Shown piece after piece: positions 46,423 to 55,469 of a DNA stretch of 64,000 bases. This DNA is from Methylosinus trichosporium OB3b (lineage in GTDB: Bacteria > Pseudomonadota > Alphaproteobacteria > Rhizobiales > Beijerinckiaceae), in assembly GCF_002752655.1 (NCBI RefSeq), contig NZ_CP023737.1, forward strand, positions 4,116,001 through 4,180,000. The letters run 5' to 3'. A model generated the notes under the pieces. That model saw nothing but the letters and a program-made list of their open reading frames with translations, did no database searches and had not been told where the DNA came from. How positions within the stretch are numbered: position 1 is the first letter of the stretch; each line of letters opens with the position of its first letter. A program made the translations under genes and the position numbers.

Positions 46423-46970
46423 CAAAACAACTCCAGCGAGCCGGAGACGGGCTGTCGGCTCATCGCGGCGGGCGGAACCACCGGCGCCGCGATCGGCGTC
46501 GGACCCGACAGAAGGCTTTGCCGCGCGCGGCCGGAGACCGGAGAATATTCGATCCTGCGGCCGCGATCGCCGCCGAGATTCTCGGCGACGAGGCGGATGC
46601 CTTCGTTCTGAAGGAAGCGCTTCGCGAAGGCGGCGTTCTTGGCGCCGATGTCGGAGAGGCCCTCCATCATGCGCGCGCCGCCGAACAGCTTACCCTCGAG
46701 CCGATCGCGCCGCGCGCCTTTCTTCAAGAGGCCGTTCACCAGCAGCTCCATCAGATGCACGCCATAGCGCTCGGCGTCGCCGCGCAAGCCGCCCATGTCG
46801 CCGGGGAGAAGAAAATGATTCATGCCGCCGACGCCGGCTTCGGCGTCCCGCAGGCAGGCGGCGACGCAAGAGCCCAGCACCGTGGCGAGAACCGTGTCGG
46901 GATCGTCGACGACCCGATACTCGCCCTGGATGATGTGGATGCGCTTGCGGCCGTCGCTCGGCGCGCTCAT
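46422..46970 (-). CDS. cheD: Chemoreceptor glutamine deamidase CheD
   Basis: Deamidates Gln residues on chemoreceptors and can interact with CheC/CheY. 182 residues. Signature segments are [20 protein letters not shown] with the catalytic Cys, [11 protein letters not shown] with the catalytic His, and [20 protein letters not shown]. The C-terminus is SGSLELF. Overlaps the preceding cheY by four bases (ATGA). Confidence 0.94.
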   Translation of the reverse strand: MSAPSDGRKRIHIIQGEYRVVDDPDTVLATVLGSCVAACLRDAEAGVGGMNHFLLPGDMGGLRGDAERYGVHLMELLVNGLLKKGARRDRLEGKLFGGARMMEGLSDIGAKNAAFAKRFLQNEGIRLVAENLGGDRGRRIEYSPVSGRARQSLLSGPTPIAAPVVPPAAMSRQPVSGSLELF

Positions 46971-47356
46971 GCGAGCTTGCCGATAATCGCTTCCAACGCC
47001 TTCTTCAGCGCGGGAACGGTGAAGGGCTTAGTGAGGAAATTATTGACGCCGAGCTTGATGGCGTTCTCGAGAACCTCCTTGTCGCCGCGTCCCGTCAGCA
47101 TGATGAACGGCACTTTCTTCGTCGGATTATAACCGCGAATAGCCTTCAGCAGGCCGAGGCCGTCGAGCTTGGGCATGTTGAAGTCGGAGATGACGAGATG
47201 GGCGGGCGTGCTCATCATGAACTGCAGCGCCTGCTCGCCGTCGCCGGCGAAGAAGATGTTGCGGACGCCGAGCTCCTCGAGGCCGTCGCGTATGAGCATG
47301 CGGCTCGTGCTGGTGTCGTCCACGATCAAGACTCTGATCTGAGCGGCGATCGACAT
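46967..47356 (-). CDS. cheY: Chemotaxis response regulator CheY (second copy)
   Basis: Single-domain receiver, 129 residues. Acidic pair in [13 protein letters not shown], phosphoacceptor Asp in [16 protein letters not shown], Thr in [10 protein letters not shown] and conserved Lys in NFLTKPFTV. No output domain, as expected for a motor-binding or phosphate-sink CheY. Lies 12 bases after cheB. A different CheY precedes cheA in the same operon, the two-CheY set known from Rhizobiales. Confidence 0.92.
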   Translation of the reverse strand: MSIAAQIRVLIVDDTSTSRMLIRDGLEELGVRNIFFAGDGEQALQFMMSTPAHLVISDFNMPKLDGLGLLKAIRGYNPTKKVPFIMLTGRGDKEVLENAIKLGVNNFLTKPFTVPALKKALEAIIGKLA

Positions 47357-47367
47357 GTCCTACCTCG

Positions 47368-48396
47368 TCATCCTTGTTGGTTCGTTGAAATCACGATATG
47401 GGCTCCGATCCTGTGCAGGGGGAGCTGCTTGCCGACGCTGCCGATCTCGTAGGCCGCTCTCGGCATGCCATAGACGAGAGAGGTTCCCTCGTCCTGCCCG
47501 ATCGTTTCCGCACCCGATCGGCGCATCGTCAGCAATCCTTCCGCTCCGTCGCGGCCCATGCCGGTCAGAATGACGCCGAGCGAGCGCTTTCCGGCGGCCT
47601 CGGCGACGGAGTTGAACAGCACGTCGATCGACGGCCGATGCCCATTGACCGCGTCGGCCGTGGTCAGGCGGCAATGCAGGCCGCCGCTCTTGTCGACTGT
47701 CAGATGCGTGTGTCCGCCCGGCGCGACATAGACATGGCCGGGACGCAGCGGCGCGCCGTCGACGGCTTCGGTCACGCGCGGCTTGCACATGCGGTCGAGA
47801 CGCGCCGCGAAGCTCGCCGTGAACACCGGCGGCATATGCTGGGTGATCACCGTCGGCGGGCAATTTTCCGGAAATTCAGAGAGCACCGTCAGCAGCGCCT
47901 CGACGCCGCCCGTCGAGGCGCCGATGGCGACGAGCCGTCCATCGGGCTTGAAGGCCGGCGTTGCACGCTGCGCGGCCGGCTGCGCTCGCGCAGGCTCGCC
48001 GCGCGGCAAGGGCGCCGAGGCCACGGCCTTGATCTTCGCGGGCAGCGCCTCGAAGGTGCGCGGGTCTTTCGGCGAAGGCTTGGCGACGCAGTCGAAGGCG
48101 CCGATCTCCAGCGCCTTGATGGTCGCCGACGCGCCCTTGTCGGTCATCGTCGAGACCATGATCACGCGCGTCGGCCGCAGCCGCATGATCTTCTCGAGAA
48201 ATTCGAGGCCGTTCATATTCGGCATCTCGACGTCGAGCGTCACGACGTCGGGGTCGAGGTCCTTGATCGCCTGACGCGCCTGCAGCGGATCGGCGGCCTC
48301 GCCGACCACCTGGATCGCGGCGTCGCGGCGTAGAGTGGCGGCGATCAGGCCGCGCATCGTCGCGGAATCATCGACGATGAGAACACGAATGGACAT
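47368..48396 (-). CDS. cheB: Chemotaxis methylesterase/deamidase CheB
   Basis: Removes methyl groups from chemoreceptors when phosphorylated. 342 residues. Receiver domain with [13 protein letters not shown] and phosphoacceptor in [17 protein letters not shown]. The methylesterase domain has the catalytic Ser in [14 protein letters not shown], His in [11 protein letters not shown] and Asp in [13 protein letters not shown]. Its start overlaps the cheR stop by one base. Confidence 0.96.
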   Translation of the reverse strand: MSIRVLIVDDSATMRGLIAATLRRDAAIQVVGEAADPLQARQAIKDLDPDVVTLDVEMPNMNGLEFLEKIMRLRPTRVIMVSTMTDKGASATIKALEIGAFDCVAKPSPKDPRTFEALPAKIKAVASAPLPRGEPARAQPAAQRATPAFKPDGRLVAIGASTGGVEALLTVLSEFPENCPPTVITQHMPPVFTASFAARLDRMCKPRVTEAVDGAPLRPGHVYVAPGGHTHLTVDKSGGLHCRLTTADAVNGHRPSIDVLFNSVAEAAGKRSLGVILTGMGRDGAEGLLTMRRSGAETIGQDEGTSLVYGMPRAAYEIGSVGKQLPLHRIGAHIVISTNQQG

Positions 48397-49286
48397 TATC
48401 GACGCCCTCGATTGCGTAAACGATAGGTGGTGACGCCGTCGCTCTCGAAAGCGGCGGCCGCTTCACCGGAGATTCTTTCGGAATGGCCTATGTACAAGCG
48501 TCCGTCCGGCTCCAGCAGATCGACGAAGCGGCTCCAGAGCGTCTCCTGCGTCTTGTCCTCGAAATAGATCGCGACGTTGCGGCAGAAGATGGCGTCGAAA
48601 CGACCGGACATCGGCCAGCGGCCGATGAGATTGAGCTCGCGAAACGAAACCAGCGAGGCGAGTTCCTCGCCGACTCCCCAATCGGCGCGATTGTCGGTCG
48701 AGAGCGGCGTGAACCAGCGCGTCTTCATGCGCGGCGGCACCGCCTCCATGATCTCAGGGCCATAGACGCCGTCGGCGCCGGCCGCGACCATGTTGGGATC
48801 GATGTCGGTCGCCAGAATCTTCACGTCGAGGCGCGTCGCCTCCGGAATGACGGAGAGCACCGACATGGCGATCGAATAGGGCTCCTGGCCGTTGGAGCAG
48901 GCGGCGGACCAGATGCGCAGCCGTCCTCCCTTGCGCACAGCCGCCGCGCGCGGCGCCAGCACCTGCTCCTCGAGATGCTTGAAGTGATGCGGTTCGCGAA
49001 AGAAGCGCGTCACATTGGTGGTCAGCGCCGCCAGCATCTGCTGACGCTCGCCGACGCCGGCCTCGCTCGCGATCAGCGCGCAATAGTCGCGGAAATTCTC
49101 GAGTCCGAGCGTGCGCAGCCGCTTGGCGAGCCGCGAGTAGACGAGCGTCGCCTTGGTGTCGGGCAGATGAATGCCTGCGTCCTCGTGCAGCAGAGAGGCA
49201 ATCTTGTGGAAATCGGACTCCGTGAGCAGGAACTCACCGGGCACCATGGCTCTGCCCGCGGGCGCGGTCGACGATCGCATCGACAT
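48396..49286 (-). CDS. cheR: Chemoreceptor methyltransferase CheR
   Basis: Methylates Glu residues on chemoreceptors using S-adenosylmethionine. About 296 residues from ATG 49286 (or 49280). N-terminal helical domain: [34 protein letters not shown]-binding core: [20 protein letters not shown] and [13 protein letters not shown]-terminal residues [14 protein letters not shown] are poorly conserved. ATGA overlap with the cheA stop. Confidence 0.95.
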   Translation of the reverse strand: MSMRSSTAPAGRAMVPGEFLLTESDFHKIASLLHEDAGIHLPDTKATLVYSRLAKRLRTLGLENFRDYCALIASEAGVGERQQMLAALTTNVTRFFREPHHFKHLEEQVLAPRAAAVRKGGRLRIWSAACSNGQEPYSIAMSVLSVIPEATRLDVKILATDIDPNMVAAGADGVYGPEIMEAVPPRMKTRWFTPLSTDNRADWGVGEELASLVSFRELNLIGRWPMSGRFDAIFCRNVAIYFEDKTQETLWSRFVDLLEPDGRLYIGHSERISGEAAAAFESDGVTTYRLRNRGRR

Positions 49287-51465
49287 CACTCCGCCGCCAA
49301 GGTCATCGCATCCATCGTGATCAAATCTGCGCGTGGACGCCCGATAATGGCGTCCACATCGAGGATGAGCGCGACGCGTCCGTCGCCGAGGATGGTCGCC
49401 GCGGCGATGCCGTGGACATGGCCGTAATTGGTCTCGAGGCTCTTGATCACCACCTGGCGTTGCCCCTGGATGGCGTCGACGAGCAGCGCGCATTTGGCGC
49501 CGCTTTCCGACTCGACCAGCAGAGCGACCTGCGAGGTCGGATCGATCGGCTCATAGCGATACATGAGCACCATGCCGACATCGATCAGCGGCGTGAAGGC
49601 GGCGCGGCTGGCGATGACGCGCGCGCCATTGCCGAGCTCGTGCACGCTCTCCTTCTTGGGCTGCAGCGTCTCGATGATCGCGGTCAGCGGCACCACCAAC
49701 GTCTGCCCGCCGACCGTCACCACCATTCCGTCGAGCACGGCGAGCGTCAGCGGCAGGCTCATCGAGAAGGTGGAGCCGCGGCCGGGCACGGAGGAGATCG
49801 ACATGCGTCCGCCGAGCGCCTGAATGGCGCGCTTGACGACATCCATGCCGACGCCGCGTCCGGAGATGTTCGACACGGTCGAGGCGGTCGAGAAGCCGGG
49901 CAGGAAGATCAGATTGTCGATCTCCTCATCGGTCAGATTGGCTTCCGCGGGAATGAGCCCCTTGTCGACGGCGATCTGGCGCACGCGCGCGCGATTGATG
50001 CCGGCGCCGTCATCCGCCACCTCGATGACGATGCGGCCGGAGCGATGCGTCGCGGAGAGGCGCAGCGAGCCTTCCTCCGGCTTGCCGGCGGCGATGCGAT
50101 CCTCCGGCTTCTCGACGCCGTGATCGACGGCGTTGCGGATCATATGGGTGAGCGGATCGGTCAGGCGCTCGATGACGGTCTTGTCGACCTCCGTGCCTTC
50201 GCCGTCCATGACGAGGCGCACGGATTTTCCCGTCATCGCCGCGACCTCGCGCACAGTGCGCGACATGCGCTGGAACACCGGTTTCACCGGCTGCGCGCGG
50301 ATCGCCATCACGCTGTCTTGAATGTCGCGCGTCAGCTGCTCGAGCTCGTCGAGGCCGATCGCGACGGAAGAGGCGCGCGAGAGCCCGGCTTCCGACACGC
50401 GCTGCGACAGCATCGCCTGATTGATGACCAGCTCGCCGACGAGATTGATGAGCCGGTCGACGCGATCGAGATCGACGCGAATGGTCGTCTGCGCGGCGGC
50501 GGCTCCGTCGCTGCGCTGCGCCTCCGGCTTGGCGGGAGAGGGATGGCCGTGCTCATCCTCGGACGGGGCGGCGATCGGCGCCGGAGCCGGGGCGGGCGCT
50601 GCGGCTTCGATCCGCGGCGCGATCGTCTCGCCGACGGCGGGAGCCGGAGCTTCGATCGGCTCCAGAGCCTCTTGAAACGCCTCCAGCAGCTTGCCGACAT
50701 CGGCGGCGGAGACGTCGAGCTCGCAATCCCATTCGACGAATTCGAAGATCTCGCGCACGCGCGCTTCCGGCTCGCTGGTCGTGAGACGAATTGTCCAGCT
50801 GAGATAGGCCCCTCCGGATCGAGCTCGGAGAGCAGCGGAACGTCATGCGTGTCGCATTCGACCGTGGTCTCGCCAAGCCGCGCGAGCTCGCGCAGGAGGC
50901 GCACGGTCTCGTTCGCCTTGGCGTAGAGACCTGGACCCGGACGGAAGCGAATGATGAAGTCCTGCATCGCAGGCCCGGCGTCGTCGCCGCCGATATCGAA
51001 GATCGAATCGAGCGAGATCGCCACGGGCTGGAACTCGAGCGACTCAAGTCCCTCTTCTTCCTCGTGCCCGCCGGCCGGCGCGTCACCGTGCAGCGCGCTG
51101 AGTTCGGCCGCTATGGTCCTCGCCGCATGAGCGTCCGCCACACTGTCCTCGCGGGCGGCGCGAACGAGATCGGAGAGGACGTCGGAGGCCCGCAGAAGAG
51201 TCTTGGTCAGCGAGGGCGTCGCGGTGATCTTGTTGGAGCGCAGGAGATCCAGCGTCGTCTCGAACACATGGACGAACTCGACGAGCTGCTCGAAACCGAA
51301 CGCGCCCGCCCCGCCCTTGATCGAGTGAACGGCGCGAAACACGGCGTTGACGGTCTCGGCGTCGCATTCTCCGGCTTCGATCTTCAGCAGCCCGCTTTCG
51401 AGCTCGACCAGCTGCTCCTCGCATTCCTGAAAGAACGTCTGCTTGATGGAGGCCATCGGGTCCAC
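49286..51465 (-). pseudogene. cheA: Chemotaxis histidine kinase CheA, interrupted by an apparent one-base frameshift
   Basis: Central kinase of chemotaxis. The 5' part (51465 down to about 50812) encodes the HPt domain with the phosphorylated His in FRAVHSIKGGAGAFGF and a following acidic linker, then LLSELDPEG. The 3' part (about 50811 to 49286) in another frame continues YLSWTIRLTTSEPEARVREI and encodes dimerisation, ATPase (MIRNAVDHGVEKPEDRI, GRGVGMDVV) and CheW-like domains. Restoring one base in the GGGGCC run (50807-50812) joins both parts. Without it the first product runs into an Arg/Ser-rich nonsense tail to 50332. A GTG at 50758 could restart the second part. True mutation or sequencing error cannot be told apart here. 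Confidence 0.85.
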
Positions 51466-51498
51466 GGGCGCTACTCCTTGACGTCACTCGAACGAGAT

Positions 51499-51864
51499 TT
51501 ACACGGCGACGCGGCGAATCGCGTCCACGAGCTTGACTGGATTGAATGGCTTGACGATCCAGCCGGTGGCGCCGGCGCGGCGGGCTCGATCCTTCTTGTC
51601 GCCGTCGCTCTCGGTCGTCAGCACGAGGATCGGAACCGCGCGATGCTTCTGGTGGCGCCGCACGCCCTCGATGAAGCCGAAGCCGTCCATGCGCGGCATG
51701 TTGATGTCGGTGACGATCACATCCGGCGTCTCGGTCTCGAGCACCTCGAGACCATGCACGCCGTCTTCCGCCTGCACGACGGAGAAGCCGGCGTCCGAGA
51801 GCGCGAGCAGGAGCATCTCCCGCATCGTCCGCGAATCATCCACTGTGAGGATAGTCTTGCTCAT
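51499..51864 (-). CDS. cheY: Chemotaxis response regulator CheY (first copy)
   Basis: 121-residue receiver from ATG 51864. Acidic pair in ILTVDDSRTMREML, phosphoacceptor Asp in VIVTDINMPRMDGFG, Thr in ILVLTTESDGD and Lys in GWIVKPFNPVKLV. Typical of CheY proteins that sit directly before cheA. Overlaps the upstream STAS gene by four bases and lies 34 bases before cheA. A much longer upstream frame exists but is antisense noise. Confidence 0.93.
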   Translation of the reverse strand: MSKTILTVDDSRTMREMLLLALSDAGFSVVQAEDGVHGLEVLETETPDVIVTDINMPRMDGFGFIEGVRRHQKHRAVPILVLTTESDGDKKDRARRAGATGWIVKPFNPVKLVDAIRRVAV

Positions 51865-52139
51865 TTCGATAGTTCCTGTTCCGAGATGTCGGAGATCGTT
51901 ATTCCGAGAGTCGAAAGCGCGTCGAGGAATGACTCGGAAGCGTCGGCGACGACGAGCGAATAGCCGTCCGTTGTCCATGTCGAGCGCGCGGAGAGCAGAA
52001 CCTGAACACATTGGGCGCCGAGCTTCTGCACATTCGATGCGTCGATCGTCACATTTTGACCGCGCGCATTGATGAGCTCGCCGGCGAGGGGAGAGGCGGC
52101 GCGAATGTCCAATATGTCGGCAAGCCGCATGGTGATCAT
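51861..52139 (-). CDS. STAS-domain protein of the che operon
   Basis: 92 residues, a single STAS fold as in anti-sigma antagonists and MlaB. Recognisable parts: ASPLAGELINARGQNVTIDA, NVQKLGAQCVQVLLSARSTW and ESFLDALSTLGI. The Ser that is phosphorylated in SpoIIAA-type antagonists (D-S-S/T) is replaced here by G-A-Q, so switching by Ser phosphorylation is unlikely. GAGG lies eight bases before ATG 52139. Such genes are found between cheW and cheY/cheA in related bacteria; the role is not settled. Confidence 0.87.
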   Translation of the reverse strand: MITMRLADILDIRAASPLAGELINARGQNVTIDASNVQKLGAQCVQVLLSARSTWTTDGYSLVVADASESFLDALSTLGITISDISEQELSK

Positions 52140-52176
52140 CGATCGGTCCTCTTCGAAGCGTCGCGCGTCATGCGCT

Positions 52177-52647
52177 TCAAGCCGCGTCCATGATAGGTTC
52201 AGGCAGGAGATTGTGGATGGTCAGCACGCTGATCATCGAATCTCCCGAAGCGACGACGCCCTTCACGAAGGTGCGGGCCATCTCCGATGCGACTTCCGGC
52301 GTCGGCTGAATGGCGTCGGGGGTGAGCGTCAGAATGTTCGACACCGCGTCGACGAGAAGTCCGACAACCTGGTTCGCGGACTGCACGACGATCACGGCAT
52401 GTCGCGCGGTCGGCTCGCTCTGCATGAGACCGAGTCGCGTCGCGAGATCGATCACCGGCAGCACGGCGCCGCGCAGATTGATGACGCCGCGCACGAAGCT
52501 CGGCGAATGCGGCAACGGCGTCGCCGGCGTCCAGCCGCGGATCTCGCGCACCGCCATTATGTCGATGCAGAAGGTCTGCGCACCGATGTGAAAGGCGATG
52601 AATTCCTTCGCGTGCGTGGTCGCGCTCGGGGAAAACGTGTCCGCCAT
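52177..52647 (-). CDS. cheW: Chemotaxis coupling protein CheW
   Basis: Links chemoreceptors to CheA. About 156 residues, ATG 52647. Typical segments: EFIAFHIGAQTFCIDIMAVR, REIRGWTPATPLPHSPSFVR, VINLRGAVLPVIDLATRLGL and VGLLVDAVSNILTL. It starts two bases after the chemoreceptor stop, so the receptor and CheW are translated together. Confidence 0.95.
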   Translation of the reverse strand: MADTFSPSATTHAKEFIAFHIGAQTFCIDIMAVREIRGWTPATPLPHSPSFVRGVINLRGAVLPVIDLATRLGLMQSEPTARHAVIVVQSANQVVGLLVDAVSNILTLTPDAIQPTPEVASEMARTFVKGVVASGDSMISVLTIHNLLPEPIMDAA

Positions 52648-52649
52648 GA

Positions 52650-54134
52650 TCAAAATTCCTCCCAGTTCTGCTCTGGCGCCGCCTCTTGCGCCTGCGCCGC
52701 GACGGCGGAGCCGCGCGCCGCGGGCCGTTGGCTGCGCGCCGCGCGCGGCGCGGCGCGCGGCGCCTCGGCGCTGCGGCGGGATGCGAGAGTTTCGACATTT
52801 CCCGTATCGCCGAGATCGAATGTCGCGATAGAGTCGGCGAGCCGCTCGATATCGTATTTGAGCCCGTGGCTCGAGGCGGTGGTCTCTTCCACCATGGCCG
52901 CGTTCTGCTGCGTGAATTGATCCATTTGCGCGACGGCGGCGTTGACCTCGCGCAGCCCGGTCGCCTGCGCCTGTGCGCCGTCGGCGATCTCGGCGACCGC
53001 CGTGTTGGCTTCGCTCACCTGGCCGACGATGCGGCCGAGCGCGGTGCCGGTCTGCGCGACCAGCGTCACGCCTTCCTCGACCTGCCCCGAGGAGGTGGAG
53101 ATCAGACCTTTGATCTCCTTCGCCGCTTCTGCGGATCTCTGCGCCAGCGCCCGCACTTCCGATGCGACGACCGCGAAGCCTCGTCCCGCTTCGCCTGCGC
53201 GCGCCGCCTCGACGCCGGCGTTGAGCGCGAGAAGATTGGTCTGGAACGCAATCTCGTCGATGACGCCGATGATCTGGCCGATCTCGTGCGAGGAGCCCTG
53301 GATGCGTCCCATCGCATCGATGGCGCGCCGCACGATCTCGCTGCTCTTCTCTGCGTCCGAGCGCGCTTCCGAAACGACGCGGGCGGCGTGCTGCGCCCCC
53401 TCGGAGGTCTTGTAGACAGTCGTGGAGATCTGCGCGAGCGCCGAAGTGGTCTCCGCGAGGCTCGCCGCCTGCTGCTCGGTCCGCTGCGCCAGCGCGTCGG
53501 CGGCGGAGGCGATCTCGCTGGTCTTCGAGCTCAGACCATGGATGTGCCCGATCATGTCGCCGAACGCGGCGCGCAGCTTTTCGATCGTCGCATTGTAGCT
53601 GTGGCGCAGCTTCTCGTAGTCGGGAGAGAAGGCGTCGGTGAGCCGGTGGCTGAGATCGCCGCGCGACAGCGTGTCGAGCGCGTCGACGAAGCTGCGCATG
53701 AAGAATTCATGGGCTTCCACATAGCTGCGCGACTCGGCGTCGCGCGTGGCGCGGCGCTCGGCGGTGGCGCGCTGCTCGGCGGCCTGATCGGCGGCGCGTC
53801 GGCGCAGGTCGTCACGCATCGACATGCGCAGGAGCTCCAGCGCCTCGCGGATTGCGGCGAGCTCGTTCACTCCCGACGCGCCTGTCGGCGCCGTATCGAG
53901 ATCGCCGCTGCGCAGCCGCTCGATCGATTGCCGCAGCGTCGCGCAAGGGCGCAGCACGCCGGTGACCAGGACATGCGCGAGCGCGGCGCTGGAGACGGCG
54001 AGCGCCGCGACCCCGAGCCCTGTCCACAGCGGATGAAACGCCGCCTCGCCGCTCATGAGCGCCGGCGCGACGACCAGCAACGGAGCGGCGGCGACGCCGA
54101 CGAGGGGCGGAACGAGCTTCATGCCGAATTTCAT
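52650..54134 (-). CDS. Methyl-accepting chemotaxis protein, first gene of the che operon
   Basis: 494 residues. Two N-terminal membrane segments ([16 protein letters not shown] and [20 protein letters not shown]) are separated by only about ten residues, so the periplasmic domain is essentially missing. HAMP-like linker, a second HAMP-like segment ([14 protein letters not shown]), then the signalling domain whose tip is around [20 protein letters not shown]. The C-terminus is NWEEF, nearly identical to the CheR/CheB-tethering pentapeptide NWETF of E. coli receptors. Sensing must be cytoplasmic or membrane-based. Confidence 0.94.
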   Translation of the reverse strand: MKFGMKLVPPLVGVAAAPLLVVAPALMSGEAAFHPLWTGLGVAALAVSSAALAHVLVTGVLRPCATLRQSIERLRSGDLDTAPTGASGVNELAAIREALELLRMSMRDDLRRRAADQAAEQRATAERRATRDAESRSYVEAHEFFMRSFVDALDTLSRGDLSHRLTDAFSPDYEKLRHSYNATIEKLRAAFGDMIGHIHGLSSKTSEIASAADALAQRTEQQAASLAETTSALAQISTTVYKTSEGAQHAARVVSEARSDAEKSSEIVRRAIDAMGRIQGSSHEIGQIIGVIDEIAFQTNLLALNAGVEAARAGEAGRGFAVVASEVRALAQRSAEAAKEIKGLISTSSGQVEEGVTLVAQTGTALGRIVGQVSEANTAVAEIADGAQAQATGLREVNAAVAQMDQFTQQNAAMVEETTASSHGLKYDIERLADSIATFDLGDTGNVETLASRRSAEAPRAAPRAARSQRPAARGSAVAAQAQEAAPEQNWEEF

Positions 54135-54509
54135 CGCTTCCCTCGCTTACCGGTTGCACATCGGGCGTAGCGTCTTCGCGCCCTAGCCGCATCCGTCGCG
54201 ACACGCGATGAAGAGGATGCGAGCCTTCATCGTCCGCGATGCGCTTCCGTGCGGAGCGCGTCGCAACGCCTGTCGAAAAGAGTGGTGTGGTCGAGTGCGT
54301 TCCGATGGAACATGCCAGCGAGCCGGCTCGGCGAGAGCAGCATCATGCTTTTGAGCGCGGCGATGGTTACGCGGCGATCAACTCGACCGACGAAAATTCT
54401 AGAGCGCGAGCCCTTAAATCTTCCTTATCGCGTGGCGAACGCGCGAAAACGGCCCGCGGCGAGGGACCGCGAGCCGTGAAAACCAGCGTTTCGACGAGAA
54501 TGCGCCCGG
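54135..54509. other. Intergenic region upstream of the che operon
   Basis: Should contain the che operon promoter on the minus strand near 54150-54300. The right end carries a terminator for the 54510 gene. Short open frames here are Arg/Ser-rich with no support. No RNA gene recognised. Confidence 0.4.
54446..54476 (-). terminator. Rho-independent terminator after the 54510 gene
   Basis: On the minus strand CGGCTCGCGG pairs with CCGCGGGCCG (one mismatch) across a seven-base loop and is followed by TTTT. It begins about 34 bases after the stop codon of the small gene. Confidence 0.85.
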
Positions 54510-54767
54510 TCAGGCGACGCGATGGGCCGGGATATAGGGCGTGACGCGCGGAGCGGGAGCGATCGACTCGGCCTTCTGCCGCACGTCGAGCGACACCGGC
54601 GCCGGCTTGTGCGCCATGGGCTCGCCATGCGCCGAAGCGGTCTCGTAGATGCTCGTCATCTCGGCGATGAATCGCTCCATGGCCTTCAGCGCTTGATATT
54701 CCGGAATCTGCGTGAGCTGCTCGACCATCTGTTCGCGAAGCTGCTTCAATTCATTGACCGGGTGCAT
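54510..54767 (-). CDS. Small hypothetical protein
   Basis: 85 residues from ATG 54767, with GGGAG eight bases before it. The first half is helical and amphipathic (NELKQLREQMVEQLTQIPEY, then KAMERFIAEMTSIYETASA); the second half is Pro/Ala-rich and probably disordered. No membrane segment. It sits between the che operon and the PilZ/flagellar genes, with its own terminator. Family not recognised. Confidence 0.68.
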   Translation of the reverse strand: MHPVNELKQLREQMVEQLTQIPEYQALKAMERFIAEMTSIYETASAHGEPMAHKPAPVSLDVRQKAESIAPAPRVTPYIPAHRVA

Positions 54768-54843
54768 TGCCAATTCTCCCGAAACCGACGAGTGTTAACT
54801 ATTTAGTAAGGATAGCTTGCGCGAGGCTTGCGAAAAGGCGCGC

Positions 54844-55170
54844 TCAGCCGATCGCGTAATAGCGATTGCGCAGCCGCGCCAGCAGCGGCTCGGGGGCGGG
54901 AGCGTGCTCCGTCGCCAGCCTGCAGCCCGCGTCGCAGCCCCGCTGCCACACGACGGTGGCGACGCGAAGCGCCGCGCATTGGTCGTCGAAGAGTAGAATG
55001 CGCTTGGGCAGAACGACGCGATGAGCGAGCCGCAGCCGAACGCCGCCCTCGCTCCGGTTCCTGAACACGAACTCGGTGAGAAACCGTTCGTCGCCGTCGA
55101 GAATCTTACCCGCTTGGAGTCGCGCCGGGCGCCGCTGATCGCTGCGTCGCTCCAGCCGCTCTTCGACCAC
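54844..55170 (-). CDS. PilZ-domain protein, putative c-di-GMP receptor
   Basis: About 108 residues from GTG 55170, chosen because GGGAGG lies 11 bases upstream and the conserved part starts soon after; the frame is open to 55293 but that part looks non-coding. The PilZ signature is RRSDQRR (RxxxR type) followed by NRSEGGVRLRL (the D/NxSxxG motif), with strands VVLPKRILLFDD and AALRVATVVWQRG. It is divergent from flgE, so a motility-related c-di-GMP role is plausible. Confidence 0.75.
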   Translation of the reverse strand: MVEERLERRSDQRRPARLQAGKILDGDERFLTEFVFRNRSEGGVRLRLAHRVVLPKRILLFDDQCAALRVATVVWQRGCDAGCRLATEHAPAPEPLLARLRNRYYAIG

Positions 55171-55469
55171 GGAATAGGTGACCTCCCGAGGCTTGTGCAA
55201 AAGGCGCGCTGCAATCGCGCGGACGAGCGCGCCTGCGCGGGCGTGGCTCGTTCTCGACGCTTGCAGGATAGGCTCGTCTCGGCCGGCGCGCACGTGTGGC
55301 GGTCTCCCGCGTCCTTCGAACGAAGACGCCTCGCGGGGGACGAGACAATGCCGAAATCATTTCAGAAAAGTTAACATTCACAGACACGTCCACATCAACG
55401 AAGTCGCCAGCTTCACACAAGGTTTTCTCCGTTAAATCCCCCCGATCCTGGAACGAGGAAGGGTTCGAC

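Noticed and set aside
50332..50806. Extension of the first cheA frame beyond the HPt part as a genuine separate protein end
   Set aside because: Past the GGGGCC run this frame is Arg/Ser/Pro-rich nonsense while the other frame carries the conserved CheA sequence; it is the consequence of the frameshift. A programmed frameshift was also considered, but no slippery heptamer or downstream structure is evident.
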